A program made the position numbers and the translations under genes. The notes beneath the pieces were generated by a model. It searched no databases and had not been told where the DNA came from. It saw nothing but the letters and a program-made list of their open reading frames with translations. A stretch of 64,000 nt of DNA from Mariluticola halotolerans (GTDB taxonomy: Bacteria > Pseudomonadota > Alphaproteobacteria > Rhizobiales > Devosiaceae): assembly GCF_021611515.1 (NCBI RefSeq), contig NZ_CP090960.1:2604001-2668000 (forward strand), given 5' to 3'. The number at the start of each line of letters is the position of its first letter. Within the stretch, counting starts at the first letter, position 1. Of this stretch, positions 17,224-25,584 are shown in pieces.

Positions 17224-18186
17224 ATGACGAATCTGAATGAAAATAAAGTGACCATTCTGGGGATCAACGGCCATTTCGGCCATCACGCTGCCGTCGCTTT
17301 TGCCGATGCGGGGTGGGAAGTTCTTGGGTTCGGGCGGTCAAACAAAAATCCGATAGAGGGCGTGCGCTTTATTCAGGGTGACGCAGAGAATGTAGCGGAT
17401 ATGCGCGCCGCCATCGGTGATAGCGCGGTGGTCGTCAACGGGCTTAACCTGCCCTATGACAAATGGGACAAGGGCCGCAAGGAAATGCAGACTGCACGGG
17501 TGATTGAAGCCGCTGAAGTCCCAGGGCGCACACTGATGTATCCGGGCAATGTCTATAATTATGCGGCCAATGACCGGCGGATAACCCCGGAGATGGAACA
17601 ACACCCGGAGACGCCGCGCGGTGCGATACGCGTACGATGCGAGCAGATGCTGGCTGAGGTCGCGGCGCGGGGCGAAATGCAGGTGTTGATCCTGAGGGCC
17701 GGGGATTTTTATGGGCCGGACTGCACAAATGACTGGTTTGATCTGGGTATTTTGCGGGAGGCGGAGAAAGGGAAGGTGGCTTTGCCAGGCGCGCCGGATA
17801 CTGCTCATGCTTGGGCTTATCTGCCCGATTTCGGCGCGGCTTTTGTAAAAGTGGCAACGCTGAGCGACACATTGGCCCCGTTCGAGACTTTCCATTTTGC
17901 GGGGCATTTCGTCACCAATCGGGCCCTGTTCGTCGCCATCGAGAAGGCGGTGCAGATGCCGGTGACGCTGGTGCCCTTTCCCTGGATGCTGTTCCGGACC
18001 ATAGGGCTGGTTTCCGGGGTTATGCGTGAAATCGTCAAGATGCGCTATTTGTGGGAACATCCTATGGAACTGGTCGATCCCCGTTTGGGCGCGATTCTTG
18101 GCCCCGATTTTGGCACCCCGTTTGAGGCAGCGGTGGCGGAGGTTGTGCGTCCCTTCTTCAGCGCGCAGGGCAAAGCTGCTGCCTGA
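17224..18186 (+). CDS. NAD-dependent epimerase/dehydratase-like oxidoreductase
   Basis: This 320-residue extended-SDR/NmrA-like Rossmann protein has a GxxGxxG motif in LGINGHFGHHAAVAF (about 13-27), and FIQGDAENVADM where the family contacts the cofactor. MYPGNVYNYAAND may correspond to the catalytic-loop region, but the usual YxxxK is not clear, so catalytic type is uncertain. It diverges from the LysR gene, which likely regulates it. An atypical epimerase or an NAD(P)H-binding quinone-reductase-like protein are both possible. Confidence 0.72.
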   Translation: MTNLNENKVTILGINGHFGHHAAVAFADAGWEVLGFGRSNKNPIEGVRFIQGDAENVADMRAAIGDSAVVVNGLNLPYDKWDKGRKEMQTARVIEAAEVPGRTLMYPGNVYNYAANDRRITPEMEQHPETPRGAIRVRCEQMLAEVAARGEMQVLILRAGDFYGPDCTNDWFDLGILREAEKGKVALPGAPDTAHAWAYLPDFGAAFVKVATLSDTLAPFETFHFAGHFVTNRALFVAIEKAVQMPVTLVPFPWMLFRTIGLVSGVMREIVKMRYLWEHPMELVDPRLGAILGPDFGTPFEAAVAEVVRPFFSAQGKAAA

Positions 18187-18192
18187 GGGGCG

Positions 18193-19047
18193 TCAGAAGC
18201 CGAGGCGGGTGCGGATGGCTTCGGGCGTCCAGCCCGCCTCGCGCATGTTTCTCAAGGCGAGCGACTGGCGTGATTTGGAGAGCTTTTTGCCGTCTTCGTC
18301 GAGAATCAGTTTGTGGAAGGTATAAAGCGGGGCGGGCAGGCCAAGCAGGAATTGCAGCAATATATGGATATCAGTTGCCGCCTCCATGTCGCGGCCTCGG
18401 GTGACATGGGTGATGCCCTGCGCGGCGTCATCAACGACAACGCTTAAATGATAGCTGGTGGCGGTGCCCTTGCGCGCGATCACCGGATCGCCCCAACGTT
18501 CAGGCCGGGCATAGCGAATTTGCGGCCGGTCGAGCGGTGTGGGCTGCAAAACGGTATAGGTCAGCATACCGGTACGGCGGGTGGCCTCTGCGGTGTCGAG
18601 CCGCCATTGTACCGGCTCACCCTTGCCGATGCGGTGGCTAATTTCCGTGTCGGTGAGGTGGCGGCAGGTGCCGGGATAGATCGGGGCGCCATCAGGGTCG
18701 GTGTTGACGGCGATGGCCGCGATCTGGGCGCGCGAACAAAAGCAGGGGTAAAGCAGGCCGTGTTCAATCAGGGTGAGTTTCTGCTTTTCGTAAACATCAA
18801 ACCGTTCTGATTGTTGCAGTACCGGTTCGGGCCAGTCGAGGCCGAGCCAATGCAGGTCCTCAATGATTGCCTCGATGAATTCGGGGCGGCACCGGTCCGG
18901 ATCCGTATCTTCCAGCCGCAGCAGAAAACGGCCATTGAGCTTTTCTGCCCAGTCGGCTGTATAAAGTGCGGAATAGGCATGGCCCAGATGGAGCAATCCG
19001 TTGGGGCTTGGCGCGAAACGCAAAATCGGCTCTGGTACCGTGTTCAT
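18193..19047 (-). CDS. gluQ: Glutamyl-Q tRNA(Asp) synthetase
   Basis: This 284-residue truncated GluRS-like enzyme attaches glutamate to the queuosine at position 34 of tRNA-Asp. It keeps the class I motifs HLGHAYSALY (about 19-28) and KKLSKS near the C-terminus, and a zinc site of CFCSR ... YPGTC. It lacks the anticodon-binding domain of full GluRS, as expected. It ends 7 bases after the convergent epimerase gene, and its 5' end is close to the divergent DNA glycosylase gene. Confidence 0.92.
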   Translation of the reverse strand: MNTVPEPILRFAPSPNGLLHLGHAYSALYTADWAEKLNGRFLLRLEDTDPDRCRPEFIEAIIEDLHWLGLDWPEPVLQQSERFDVYEKQKLTLIEHGLLYPCFCSRAQIAAIAVNTDPDGAPIYPGTCRHLTDTEISHRIGKGEPVQWRLDTAEATRRTGMLTYTVLQPTPLDRPQIRYARPERWGDPVIARKGTATSYHLSVVVDDAAQGITHVTRGRDMEAATDIHILLQFLLGLPAPLYTFHKLILDEDGKKLSKSRQSLALRNMREAGWTPEAIRTRLGF

Positions 19048-19087
19048 AGTGCCGCCCTGCTTATCCCGTCAGAAGGTTCTTATTGTC

Positions 19088-19747
19088 ATGGCCGACGCCG
19101 CGCCGCTGGAGCGTATCATTGATGCCCGCGTGCTTGAACATCATCTCGAGCGTCTTGTTTTGCGCGATTCGCGGTTAGCGCCAATATGGGATGTCTGCGG
19201 GGAGGTGCCCTTGCGGCTTTCCACACCCGGCTTTGCGGGCATGGCACAAATTATTGTCTCGCAATTATTGAGCGTTGCCAGCGCCAGAACAATTCATGGC
19301 CGGCTTTGTGCTCTTCTGGATGAGGTGACGCCTGAACGTTTTCTGGCGTTTGATGAGGAGCGGATACGTGGCTGCGGGCTGACGGGGGGTAAATACCGCG
19401 CCTTGTGCGCGGTGGCCGAAGCGGAACTGGATGGATCACTCGATTATGCCGCGCTCGGCGGTGTGCCCCTGCCCGAGGCGATGGCAGGATTGACGCGATT
19501 GACAGGCATTGGCCCGTGGACCGCAGAGATTTATCTGTTGTTTGCAACCGGGCATCCGGACATTTTTCCGGCGGGCGATCTGGTGCTTCGGAAGATGGCT
19601 GGGCGCATTGAAGGTCTGGGCATTGTGCCCGATATTCGACAAACCACGGCACTGGCGGCTATATGGTCGCCTTATCGCGGCGCCGCGGCGCGTCTGTTAT
19701 GGCGTTATTTCGCGGTATTGCAGAACAAGGAAGGAATCAATCTGTGA
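19088..19747 (+). CDS. DNA-3-methyladenine glycosylase (AlkA-like, HhH-GPD)
   Basis: This 219-residue helix-hairpin-helix glycosylase removes alkylated bases in base-excision repair. The hairpin motif is LTGIGPWTAEIYLLF, followed by the catalytic aspartate in FPAGDLVLRKM. GFAGMAQIIVSQLLSVASA marks the N-terminal helical region. There is no iron-sulfur Cys cluster, which argues for AlkA rather than EndoIII. I chose the ATG at 19088, which matches the family N-terminus; a longer frame begins inside gluQ. The stop overlaps the esterase start (GTGA). Confidence 0.88.
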   Translation: MADAAPLERIIDARVLEHHLERLVLRDSRLAPIWDVCGEVPLRLSTPGFAGMAQIIVSQLLSVASARTIHGRLCALLDEVTPERFLAFDEERIRGCGLTGGKYRALCAVAEAELDGSLDYAALGGVPLPEAMAGLTRLTGIGPWTAEIYLLFATGHPDIFPAGDLVLRKMAGRIEGLGIVPDIRQTTALAAIWSPYRGAAARLLWRYFAVLQNKEGINL

Positions 19748-20394
19748 CAGCACAACTCTCGGGGCCGATGGTCGCGCCGGAATCGGGCAAGCCGAAAAAT
19801 CTCATTGTGCTGCTGCATGGGTATGGTTCAGACGGCAACGACCTGATCGGTCTGGCCCCTTATTGGCGTGACCTGTTGCCTGATACGCTGGTGGTGGCAC
19901 CCAATGCACCCTGGCCTTGCGACATCAATCCGGCGGGTTATCAGTGGTTTCCGCTTGAGCTGGATCGCGAAATCAGCCGGTTGGAGGGATCAGGTCAGGC
20001 ACGCCCCGTCATTACAGGATTTTTGGAACAAGTCTGGGCGGAAACCGGACTGGGGGCCGCCGATACTATTCTGGGCGGGTTCAGCCAGGGCGCGATGATG
20101 GCGCTTGATGCGGGGTTGCGTCTGCCTGATGCGCTCAAGGGCATCGTGGCGTTCTCGGGCGGGGTGATTTCCCCGGAAACGATTGGTGAGGAACTTAGCT
20201 CGAAGCCGCCGGTCTGTCTGATCCATGGGGCCGAGGACGATGTGGTGCCGCTAGGGATGAGTGTGCGTGGCGGGGAGGCGCTTAAAACGGCAGGGCTTGA
20301 GGTTCGCGTCCATGTGTCGCCTGGTACCGGGCATGGTATTGCACCAGACGGGCTGGAGGTGGCCACGGGCTTTATCAAAGGGTTGGCCCCGTAA
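19744..20394 (+). CDS. Alpha/beta-hydrolase, carboxylesterase/phospholipase type
   Basis: This 216-residue serine hydrolase is of the YpfH / acyl-protein-thioesterase-like group. The oxyanion segment is LLHGYGSDGNDLIGLAP, the nucleophile elbow is GGFSQGAMMAL, the acid is in HGAEDDVVP, and the histidine is in GTGHGI. I use the GTG at 19744, preceded by AAGGAA and overlapping the glycosylase stop; an in-frame ATG lies upstream inside that gene. Natural substrates are unknown. Confidence 0.85.
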   Translation: MTAQLSGPMVAPESGKPKNLIVLLHGYGSDGNDLIGLAPYWRDLLPDTLVVAPNAPWPCDINPAGYQWFPLELDREISRLEGSGQARPVITGFLEQVWAETGLGAADTILGGFSQGAMMALDAGLRLPDALKGIVAFSGGVISPETIGEELSSKPPVCLIHGAEDDVVPLGMSVRGGEALKTAGLEVRVHVSPGTGHGIAPDGLEVATGFIKGLAP

Positions 20395-20440
20395 CCCGGG
20401 GAGCACTTGTGCTTTGCTGACACAAAAACACAACATCTGC

Positions 20441-20469
20441 TTCACAGGGCTGTAACAAAGGGCTTAATA
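20441..20469 (+). promoter_or_regulatory. Probable sigma-70 promoter for the HNH gene
   Basis: TTCACA (20441-20446) and TTAATA (20464-20469) are separated by 17 bases, placing transcription start about 35 bases before the GTG at 20513. The -10 match is moderate. Confidence 0.4.
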
Positions 20470-20512
20470 TATAGGAATTGGTTTCTTGTGATTCCTGCCC
20501 TTGGAGCTTGGT

Positions 20513-21070
20513 GTGACTATTCACGTGTCGCCCGATTCCTGTCCGACCCTGGTGCTGAATGCTGACTTCCGTCCGCTCAGCTATTACCCTCTCTCGCTCT
20601 GGTCCTGGCAGGACGCGATCAAGGCTGTGTGTCTTGACCGGGTCAATATCGTTTCAGAATATGATCGGGTTGTGCGAAGTCCCAGCTTCGAGATGCGGCT
20701 GCCCTCAGTCGTTTCCTTACGTGAATATATCAAGCCTTCCCGCCATCCTGCCTTTACCCGCTTCAATGTTTTCCTTCGCGACAGGTTCGAGTGCCAGTAT
20801 TGTGGCGCCCGGCATGATCTGACCTTTGATCATGTGATCCCGCGCTCAAAGGGTGGGCGGACGACTTGGGAGAATGTGGTGGCGGCATGCGCACCGTGCA
20901 ATTTGCGCAAATCCAACCGCATGCCGAAGGAAATCAACATGTTTCCGCGGCAAACGCCCTATCCACCAACGGTGCAGGATCTGCACAATAATGGACGGGC
21001 CTTCCCGCCCAACTACCTGCATGAGAGCTGGCTGGATTTCCTCTATTGGGATATCGAACTCGAGCCGTAG
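20513..21070 (+). CDS. HNH endonuclease domain protein
   Basis: This 185-residue protein starts at a GTG preceded by GGAG with a 6-base gap; a TTG four codons earlier is less likely. The HNH core contains CQYCG, LTFDHVIPRSKGGRTTWENVV and CAPCNLRKSNRMP, giving the His/Asn/His metal site and two CxxC zinc pairs. The N-terminal part (TLVLNADFRPLSYYPLSLW) is conserved in this alphaproteobacterial single-copy family. Its biological role is not established to my knowledge. No methylase is adjacent, so a restriction role is not supported. Confidence 0.85.
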   Translation: MTIHVSPDSCPTLVLNADFRPLSYYPLSLWSWQDAIKAVCLDRVNIVSEYDRVVRSPSFEMRLPSVVSLREYIKPSRHPAFTRFNVFLRDRFECQYCGARHDLTFDHVIPRSKGGRTTWENVVAACAPCNLRKSNRMPKEINMFPRQTPYPPTVQDLHNNGRAFPPNYLHESWLDFLYWDIELEP

Positions 21071-21091
21071 GCCTTGTTCGGCGCAATGTGC

Positions 21092-21619
21092 CTATTTGGC
21101 TTCGCGGCGCATGCGTGCAAACTGGCCCTGGGCTGAGGCAATCAGAAAACCTGTAACAGCAGTGGCCGCAATGGCGTTCAGTCCGGCAAAGCTGAGGCCG
21201 AGAAAGCGCACTTGTGCCTTATCGCAGGGAACAACGCGGGTGGCGTTGATATTGTTGAGGTCACCAAAGCTGACGCCCGCACCTGTGCCGGTGCAGGAGG
21301 TCGGTCCCGGCCAGAAACCCCATTCAACCCCGGCGTGAAATCCACCAAGCCATGCACCCCAGGCAAAAATCGCGGCGATACAAAGGGTGAGAAAAATACG
21401 TATTGGAACGGGCACCCGGTTCCAAAAGGCAATGAGAGCGGCAAGAAGCGGCAGACCCAAATAATAGGGTATGCGCTGGGCATAGCAGAGTTCGCAGGGA
21501 AGATAGCCACCGATATGCTCAAAGGCGAGCGCCGCCAGAATAGTGAACAGGCCCAGCATGAAGGCTGTGTTGGCGCGGTTGGAATTCCGGCCAACGGTTT
21601 GTGGTGCGTGCTTAATCAT
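21092..21619 (-). CDS. dsbB: Disulfide bond formation protein DsbB
   Basis: This 175-residue inner-membrane protein has four membrane segments and passes electrons from DsbA to quinone. The first periplasmic redox pair is in CELCYAQR. A second Cys pair (PTSC and VVPCD) lies in the second periplasmic loop, separated by about 30 residues. It follows yqaA by 18 bases on the same strand and converges on the HNH gene. Confidence 0.85.
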   Translation of the reverse strand: MIKHAPQTVGRNSNRANTAFMLGLFTILAALAFEHIGGYLPCELCYAQRIPYYLGLPLLAALIAFWNRVPVPIRIFLTLCIAAIFAWGAWLGGFHAGVEWGFWPGPTSCTGTGAGVSFGDLNNINATRVVPCDKAQVRFLGLSFAGLNAIAATAVTGFLIASAQGQFARMRREAK

Positions 21620-21637
21620 TGTGTCCGCAAACGTCCT

Positions 21638-22219
21638 CTATTTGATCTGCGTTACCAGCCAGAATCCGCCGACCAATAATATGCAGAAGATGACGAATAA
21701 AAGGCCAAGGCGTTTTTCGATAAAGTCCCGAATCGGCTCACCAAAGAAATACAGCAAACCCGCGACAATGAAAAAGCGCAGGCCACGGCCAATCAGCGAC
21801 ACCATAATAAACAGCGGCAGCGAAAAGCCAACTGAACCTGAAAAAATCGTCAGAACCTTATAGGGGATTGGTGTAACGGCGCCGACGAGAACACCAAAAG
21901 CTCCCCATTGATCGTACCAGTCGGTGATGCGGGCGAAACTGCTTTCGGCATGATAAAAATGCAAAATGCTCTGACCAATCGCCTCGAACAGCAAGGCGCC
22001 TATCGCATAGCCGAACAGGGCACCTGCGACCGACGATAATGTGCAGATCAGCGCCAGGCGAAACCACCCCCGCCGATTGGCCATAACCATGGGGATCAGC
22101 ATGATATCGGGCGGGATGGGGAAAAACGAACTCTCCGCGAAGGAGATCGCGGCGAGCGCCCATGGCGCATGACGCCCCTTGGCAAGGGACATGACCCAGT
22201 CATAGAGGCGGCGTAACAA
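21638..22219 (-). CDS. YqaA-family (DedA/SNARE-associated) membrane protein
   Basis: This 193-residue polytopic inner-membrane protein is of the DedA-like YqaA family, which is linked to membrane homeostasis. The motif AAISFAESSFFPIPPDIMLIPM and the later VTPIPYKVLTIFSGSVG are diagnostic. I place the start at the TTG at 22219, which is preceded by GGAG (7-base gap) and yields the usual N-terminus MLRRLYDWVM. A longer TTG-initiated frame to 22303 has no such support. Probably cotranscribed with dsbB. Confidence 0.82.
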   Translation of the reverse strand: MLRRLYDWVMSLAKGRHAPWALAAISFAESSFFPIPPDIMLIPMVMANRRGWFRLALICTLSSVAGALFGYAIGALLFEAIGQSILHFYHAESSFARITDWYDQWGAFGVLVGAVTPIPYKVLTIFSGSVGFSLPLFIMVSLIGRGLRFFIVAGLLYFFGEPIRDFIEKRLGLLFVIFCILLVGGFWLVTQIK

Positions 22220-22285
22220 AATGGCGCTCCAGGCAAATAATGGCGGTTGAGGTGTAAAGCTTACCACTTTCAAGTCAATGAGCGA

Positions 22286-22313
22286 TTGACGCGACAAGGC
22301 CAATGGCTATATT
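22286..22313 (+). promoter_or_regulatory. Promoter of the tRNA-Leu gene
   Basis: TTGACG (22286-22291), a 16-base spacer and TATATT (22308-22313) form a good sigma-70 promoter. They sit about 45 bases before the mature tRNA 5' end. Confidence 0.6.
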
Positions 22314-22358
22314 CCGCCCCTGTTCACTTTCCACATGGGTGTTTCCCATGTACGCGCT

Positions 22359-22445
22359 GCGGGCGTGGCGGAATTGGTAGACGCGCCAGACTCAAAATCT
22401 GGTTCTGGTAACAGAGTGCCGGTTCGATTCCGGCCGCCCGCACCA
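22359..22445 (+). tRNA. tRNA-Leu (CAA)
   Basis: The 87-base sequence folds as a type II tRNA. GCGGGCG pairs with CGCCCGC in the acceptor stem, followed by A and an encoded CCA. The anticodon stem CCAGA/TCTGG holds a 7-base loop with anticodon CAA (22393-22395), reading UUG. The T-arm has GGTTCGATTCC. The long variable arm fits leucine. Confidence 0.95.
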
Positions 22446-22517
22446 TAACTGTGGTTTTCCTCCGTACTGAATTTGCTCACGCGTGTTCGCCGCGTGGCTG
22501 TTTCCGAGGTTAGAAAC

Positions 22518-22584
22518 TTAGGTAAATGCCTATATAAATATTGACAATGATCGCCGAGCGATATTAGTTAGGTTTATGCCTAAC
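22518..22584 (+). promoter_or_regulatory. arsR promoter flanked by two palindromic operators
   Basis: The element TAGG-N6-CCTA (22519-22532) and the longer GTTAGG-N6-CCTAAC (22567-22584) flank a promoter with TTGACA (22541-22546) and TATTAG (22562-22567). The palindrome centres are 50 bases apart. One lies upstream of the -35, the other over the transcription start and first codons. This is the expected layout for an autoregulated ArsR repressor. Confidence 0.7.
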
Positions 22585-22917
22585 AAAAACGACATGGTCA
22601 GTGTTTTTCATGCGCTTGGCGACAAGACCCGGATGGGCATTGTCGCATCCCTGGCTTTGGGGCCGCAGTCGGTGAGTATGTTGTCGCGGGATGTACCGAT
22701 GGCAATGCCCTCGTTCCTGCAGCATTTGAAACTGCTTGAGGCCTGCGGTTTGGTGCAGTCGCGAAAAGAAGGCCGGGTGCGGATGTGCGCGCTGGTGCCT
22801 GAGCGCTTGTCTGCCGCACAATCATGGATTGAAACGCAGCGTCGGCTTTGGGAGGTCAAACTGGATAATCTTGATGAATATCTTGCCAGTAAAGACGATA
22901 GGCCGAACAGGATTTAG
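22576..22917 (+). CDS. ArsR-family transcriptional regulator
   Basis: This protein of 113 residues is a winged-helix dimer of the ArsR/SmtB superfamily. VFHALGDKTRMGIVASLALGPQSV and LQHLKLLEACGLVQSRKEGRVRM cover the recognition helix and wing. No metal-binding CxC motif is visible, which suits the SRPBCC-linked subgroup that senses unknown ligands. The start is uncertain: the ATG at 22576 lies within the second operator and may be leaderless, and the ATG at 22594 is an alternative. It ends 3 bases before the SRPBCC gene. Confidence 0.88.
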   Translation: MPNKNDMVSVFHALGDKTRMGIVASLALGPQSVSMLSRDVPMAMPSFLQHLKLLEACGLVQSRKEGRVRMCALVPERLSAAQSWIETQRRLWEVKLDNLDEYLASKDDRPNRI

Positions 22918-22920
22918 GCG

Positions 22921-23379
22921 ATGGCTGATTTTGACACTGTGCACGAAACGCTTGTATTTGAGCGAGATTTTACATGTACGCGCGCAGCGCTTTTCGAGGC
23001 GTTTGCAGATCCGGTGGCACGAGCCCGTTGGGGGCAGCCATCCGATACCGCGGTAATTATTTTTGATGCTGCTGATTTCCGGGTTGGCGGCTCGGACAGA
23101 TCGCGCTGTGGCACGAAAAAAAATCCTGAATTCCAGGTGGATGCCACCTATCTGGATATTCAGCCCGGTACACGGATTGTTTATTCGGAGCGCGTTGCCA
23201 AAGGGGACATGCCGTTATCGGCTGCACTCTATACGATTGAATTTGGCGCGCGTGGCGAGAAGGCGCTTTTGCAGGTCACAGTGCAGATAGCTGCATTTGT
23301 CGGTGCGGATATGGTTGTCGGCGTAAAGCAAGGCTTTGACGCGGCCCTTGAGAACCTGTCGCGGGAATTTGAACGCTAA
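22921..23379 (+). CDS. SRPBCC (AHSA1-like) domain protein
   Basis: This 152-residue cytosolic START/Bet v1-fold protein is of the AHSA1 family. The N-terminal TLVFERDFTCTRAALFEAFADPVARARWG and the later GTRIVYSERVAKGDMP, with its hydrophobic cavity-forming helix at the end, are typical. ArsR-SRPBCC pairs are common in proteobacteria and the SRPBCC protein probably binds a small hydrophobic ligand. It is the second gene of the autoregulated unit. Confidence 0.82.
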   Translation: MADFDTVHETLVFERDFTCTRAALFEAFADPVARARWGQPSDTAVIIFDAADFRVGGSDRSRCGTKKNPEFQVDATYLDIQPGTRIVYSERVAKGDMPLSAALYTIEFGARGEKALLQVTVQIAAFVGADMVVGVKQGFDAALENLSREFER

Positions 23380-23386
23380 GTCTGCC

Positions 23387-24289
23387 TTAAGCGTCCAGAT
23401 AGGGCGTTAGCACCCCGGCGACCCAATCCATGAAGGTCTGTACGCGCTTGGGCAGGTGGCGACGATTGGCATAGAGCAGGGAGACCAGCATGGGTTCTGC
23501 GGGGAAATCAGGCAGTATTTCTTCGAGTATGCCCTCGTTGACCAGTTCTTGCAGGCCAATTGCGGGAGCTTGTATGAGGCCAAGCCCGGCGATGCAGGCG
23601 GCTTCATAAGCGTCGGTATTATTGACGGTGATGACGCTTGGCATCTCCATTTGAGCGTAGCCGGTGGTGGTGGGATATTCCCAGCCCTCAGGCTGTGTGC
23701 CCAGCGTGCTGGCATAGCGAATGATGCGGTGATGGGACAAATCATTGAGCGTTTGCGGCCTGCCATGGCGGGCGAGATAGGCGCGGCTGGCATAATTGAC
23801 GATGCGGAGGGTGCCGAGCTTGCGGGCGATCAGGTTCGTGTCGCCGAGACTGCCGACCCGCAAAACGCAATCAAAGCCCTCACGCACCAGATCGACCCGC
23901 CGGTCGGTGCTGCTCAGTTCCAGATCGAGCTTTGGGTGGGCTTCGAGAAACTCGGGCAGGCGCGGCAGGATGATATTGCGGGCAATGCCATTGGGCATGT
24001 CGACGCGCAAGCGGCCGCTCAGGGCAGCCGGGGTTTGCTGGAACATGGTCTGCAATTCGTCGATATCGTCGAGCATGTCCTTGCAGCGCTCATAAAAAGC
24101 CTGGCCATCCTGGGTCATTTGCACCCTCCGGGTGGTGCGGTGCAAAAGCCGGGTGCCGAGCAGGCTTTCGAGCTGCTGGATGGCGGTGGATGTGCTGGCC
24201 CGGGCGAGATTGAGGCTGTCGGCAGCGCGTGAAAAGCTCGATAATTCAGCGACGCGCACAAAAACCTGCATGATTTCAAGCTGGTTCAT
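23387..24289 (-). CDS. LysR-family transcriptional regulator
   Basis: This 300-residue LysR protein begins MNQLEIMQVFVRVAELSSF. The helix-turn-helix includes FSRAADSLNLARASTSTAIQ, a recognition helix with unusual ARAS in place of SQ[PS]. The effector domain carries the LDLELSSTDRRVDLV segment seen in the CrgA-like subgroup. It diverges from the SDR gene at 24419. A 21-base perfect palindrome lies in the gap, so it is likely an auto- and SDR regulator. Confidence 0.88.
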   Translation of the reverse strand: MNQLEIMQVFVRVAELSSFSRAADSLNLARASTSTAIQQLESLLGTRLLHRTTRRVQMTQDGQAFYERCKDMLDDIDELQTMFQQTPAALSGRLRVDMPNGIARNIILPRLPEFLEAHPKLDLELSSTDRRVDLVREGFDCVLRVGSLGDTNLIARKLGTLRIVNYASRAYLARHGRPQTLNDLSHHRIIRYASTLGTQPEGWEYPTTTGYAQMEMPSVITVNNTDAYEAACIAGLGLIQAPAIGLQELVNEGILEEILPDFPAEPMLVSLLYANRRHLPKRVQTFMDWVAGVLTPYLDA

Positions 24290-24311
24290 TTTCGGGCCAT
24301 TCCCATGCCTA

Positions 24312-24332
24312 TTATTCGCGTTATGCGAATAA
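24312..24332. promoter_or_regulatory. Perfect palindromic LysR box
   Basis: TTATTCGC-N5-GCGAATAA is a perfect inverted repeat with 8-base arms. It contains the T-N11-A pattern of LysR sites and lies between the divergent LysR and SDR genes, 23 bases from the LysR start. Confidence 0.7.
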
Positions 24333-24418
24333 ACATATCAATACGCCGCGGTTTATACGTTTGATATTGGCAATTAGATAGGGGCATTGCAAGCTTGAAC
24401 CTCAGGAAGGTAGCAGAA

Positions 24419-25189
24419 ATGACCTCATCCACCCCCATCGCCCCGATTGCCCTCATCACCGGCGGCAGCCGCGGGCTGGGCCGCAACATGGCGCAGAAAC
24501 TGGCGCAAGATGGCACGGACGTAATTTTTACCTATCACAGCAATAGCGTTGAGGCCCAAAGCCTGGTCGCGGAAATCGAGGCCATGGGGCGGCGGGCGGC
24601 AGCCTTGCAGCTCGATGCCGGCAAGAGCGGTACATTTGATTCCTTTGCGGCGGCTATTGGCGATGTGCTTGGGCAATGGCAGTGCACGCGCTTTAATTTT
24701 CTGGTCAATAATGCGGGCATGGGCGTGCATGCCGGTTTTGCTGAAACTACAGAAGCGCAGTTTGAGGACCTGATGAATGTGCATTTGAAGGGCACGTTCT
24801 TTTTTACCCAAAAACTGCTACCCTTGCTGGCCGATGGCGGGCGCATCATCAATATTTCGAGCGGGCTGACACGGTTCTCCACCCCCGGCTTTGCCGCCTA
24901 TGCGACGATGAAGGGGGCGATTGAGGTGCTGAGCCGCTATATGGCCAAGGAACTGGGGCCGCGCGGCATTGGCGTCAATGTGGTGGCGCCGGGCGCGATC
25001 GAGACCGATTTCGGCGGCGGCCTTGTGCGGGACAATCCCGAGTTCAACGCGATAATTGCCGGGGAGACGGCCTTGGGCCGGGTCGGTATGCCCGATGATA
25101 TTGGCGGTGTCGTTGCCTCACTGCTCCGCCCGGCCAATGGCTGGATCAATGGGCAGCGGATTGAGGTTTCCGGCGGCGTGTCACTGTAG
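24419..25189 (+). CDS. Short-chain dehydrogenase/reductase
   Basis: This 256-residue classical SDR uses NAD(P)(H). The cofactor motif is TGGSRGLGRN (about 14-23), with NNAGMGVH and the catalytic Ser (INISSGLTR) and YATMK (Tyr, Lys) following. The ATG at 24419 has AGGAAGG about 9 bases upstream; a TTG at 24395 is in frame but unsupported. It is divergent from the LysR gene and probably its target; the substrate is not predictable. Confidence 0.88.
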   Translation: MTSSTPIAPIALITGGSRGLGRNMAQKLAQDGTDVIFTYHSNSVEAQSLVAEIEAMGRRAAALQLDAGKSGTFDSFAAAIGDVLGQWQCTRFNFLVNNAGMGVHAGFAETTEAQFEDLMNVHLKGTFFFTQKLLPLLADGGRIINISSGLTRFSTPGFAAYATMKGAIEVLSRYMAKELGPRGIGVNVVAPGAIETDFGGGLVRDNPEFNAIIAGETALGRVGMPDDIGGVVASLLRPANGWINGQRIEVSGGVSL

Positions 25190-25197
25190 GATTTGTG

Positions 25198-25584
25198 CTA
25201 TTCGGCGGCGGCCTTCAGGCCGTCGTTTCGGCTGTCATAGGCCATGCGCGCGGTGATGATGTCGTTGTGATGGAGCGACGACCAGTCCCAAATCGCGCGC
25301 ATCGCGGGGATGAGGGTCTTGCCCAGTTCAGAGAACTGATATTCGACGCGCGGCGGAATTTCGGCATAAGCGGTGCGAATGACCAGACCATCGCGTTCCA
25401 GATTGCGCAAGGTCAGGGTGAGCATGCGCTGGGATATAGTGCCAATCGCCCGCTGGATTTCGTTGAAACGCACCGGCCCGTCGAATAATGCGCCGAACAC
25501 CATGACCGTCCATTTGTCACCGACCCGGTTGAGGATAATATTCATCGCCTTCAGGCGTTCATTCTCTTCAATCTTGTCGGGCAT
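25198..25584 (-). CDS. HxlR-family transcriptional regulator
   Basis: This 128-residue winged-helix protein is of the HxlR/MarR-like group. VGDKWTVMVFGALFDGPVRFNEIQR, then ISQRMLTLTLRNLERDGLVIR and the wing PPRVEYQFSELGKTL define it. The MPDKIEENERLKAMN start has an AAGG 8 bases upstream; the longer open frame to 25635 is not needed. It converges on the SDR gene with only 8 bases between. The redox-sensing Cys of some HxlR proteins is not present. Confidence 0.88.
   Translation of the reverse strand: MPDKIEENERLKAMNIILNRVGDKWTVMVFGALFDGPVRFNEIQRAIGTISQRMLTLTLRNLERDGLVIRTAYAEIPPRVEYQFSELGKTLIPAMRAIWDWSSLHHNDIITARMAYDSRNDGLKAAAE

Noticed and set aside
20513-21070. HNH gene considered as part of a restriction or defence system
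   Set aside because: No methyltransferase, specificity subunit or defence gene is adjacent, and the gene looks like a conserved single-copy housekeeping locus.
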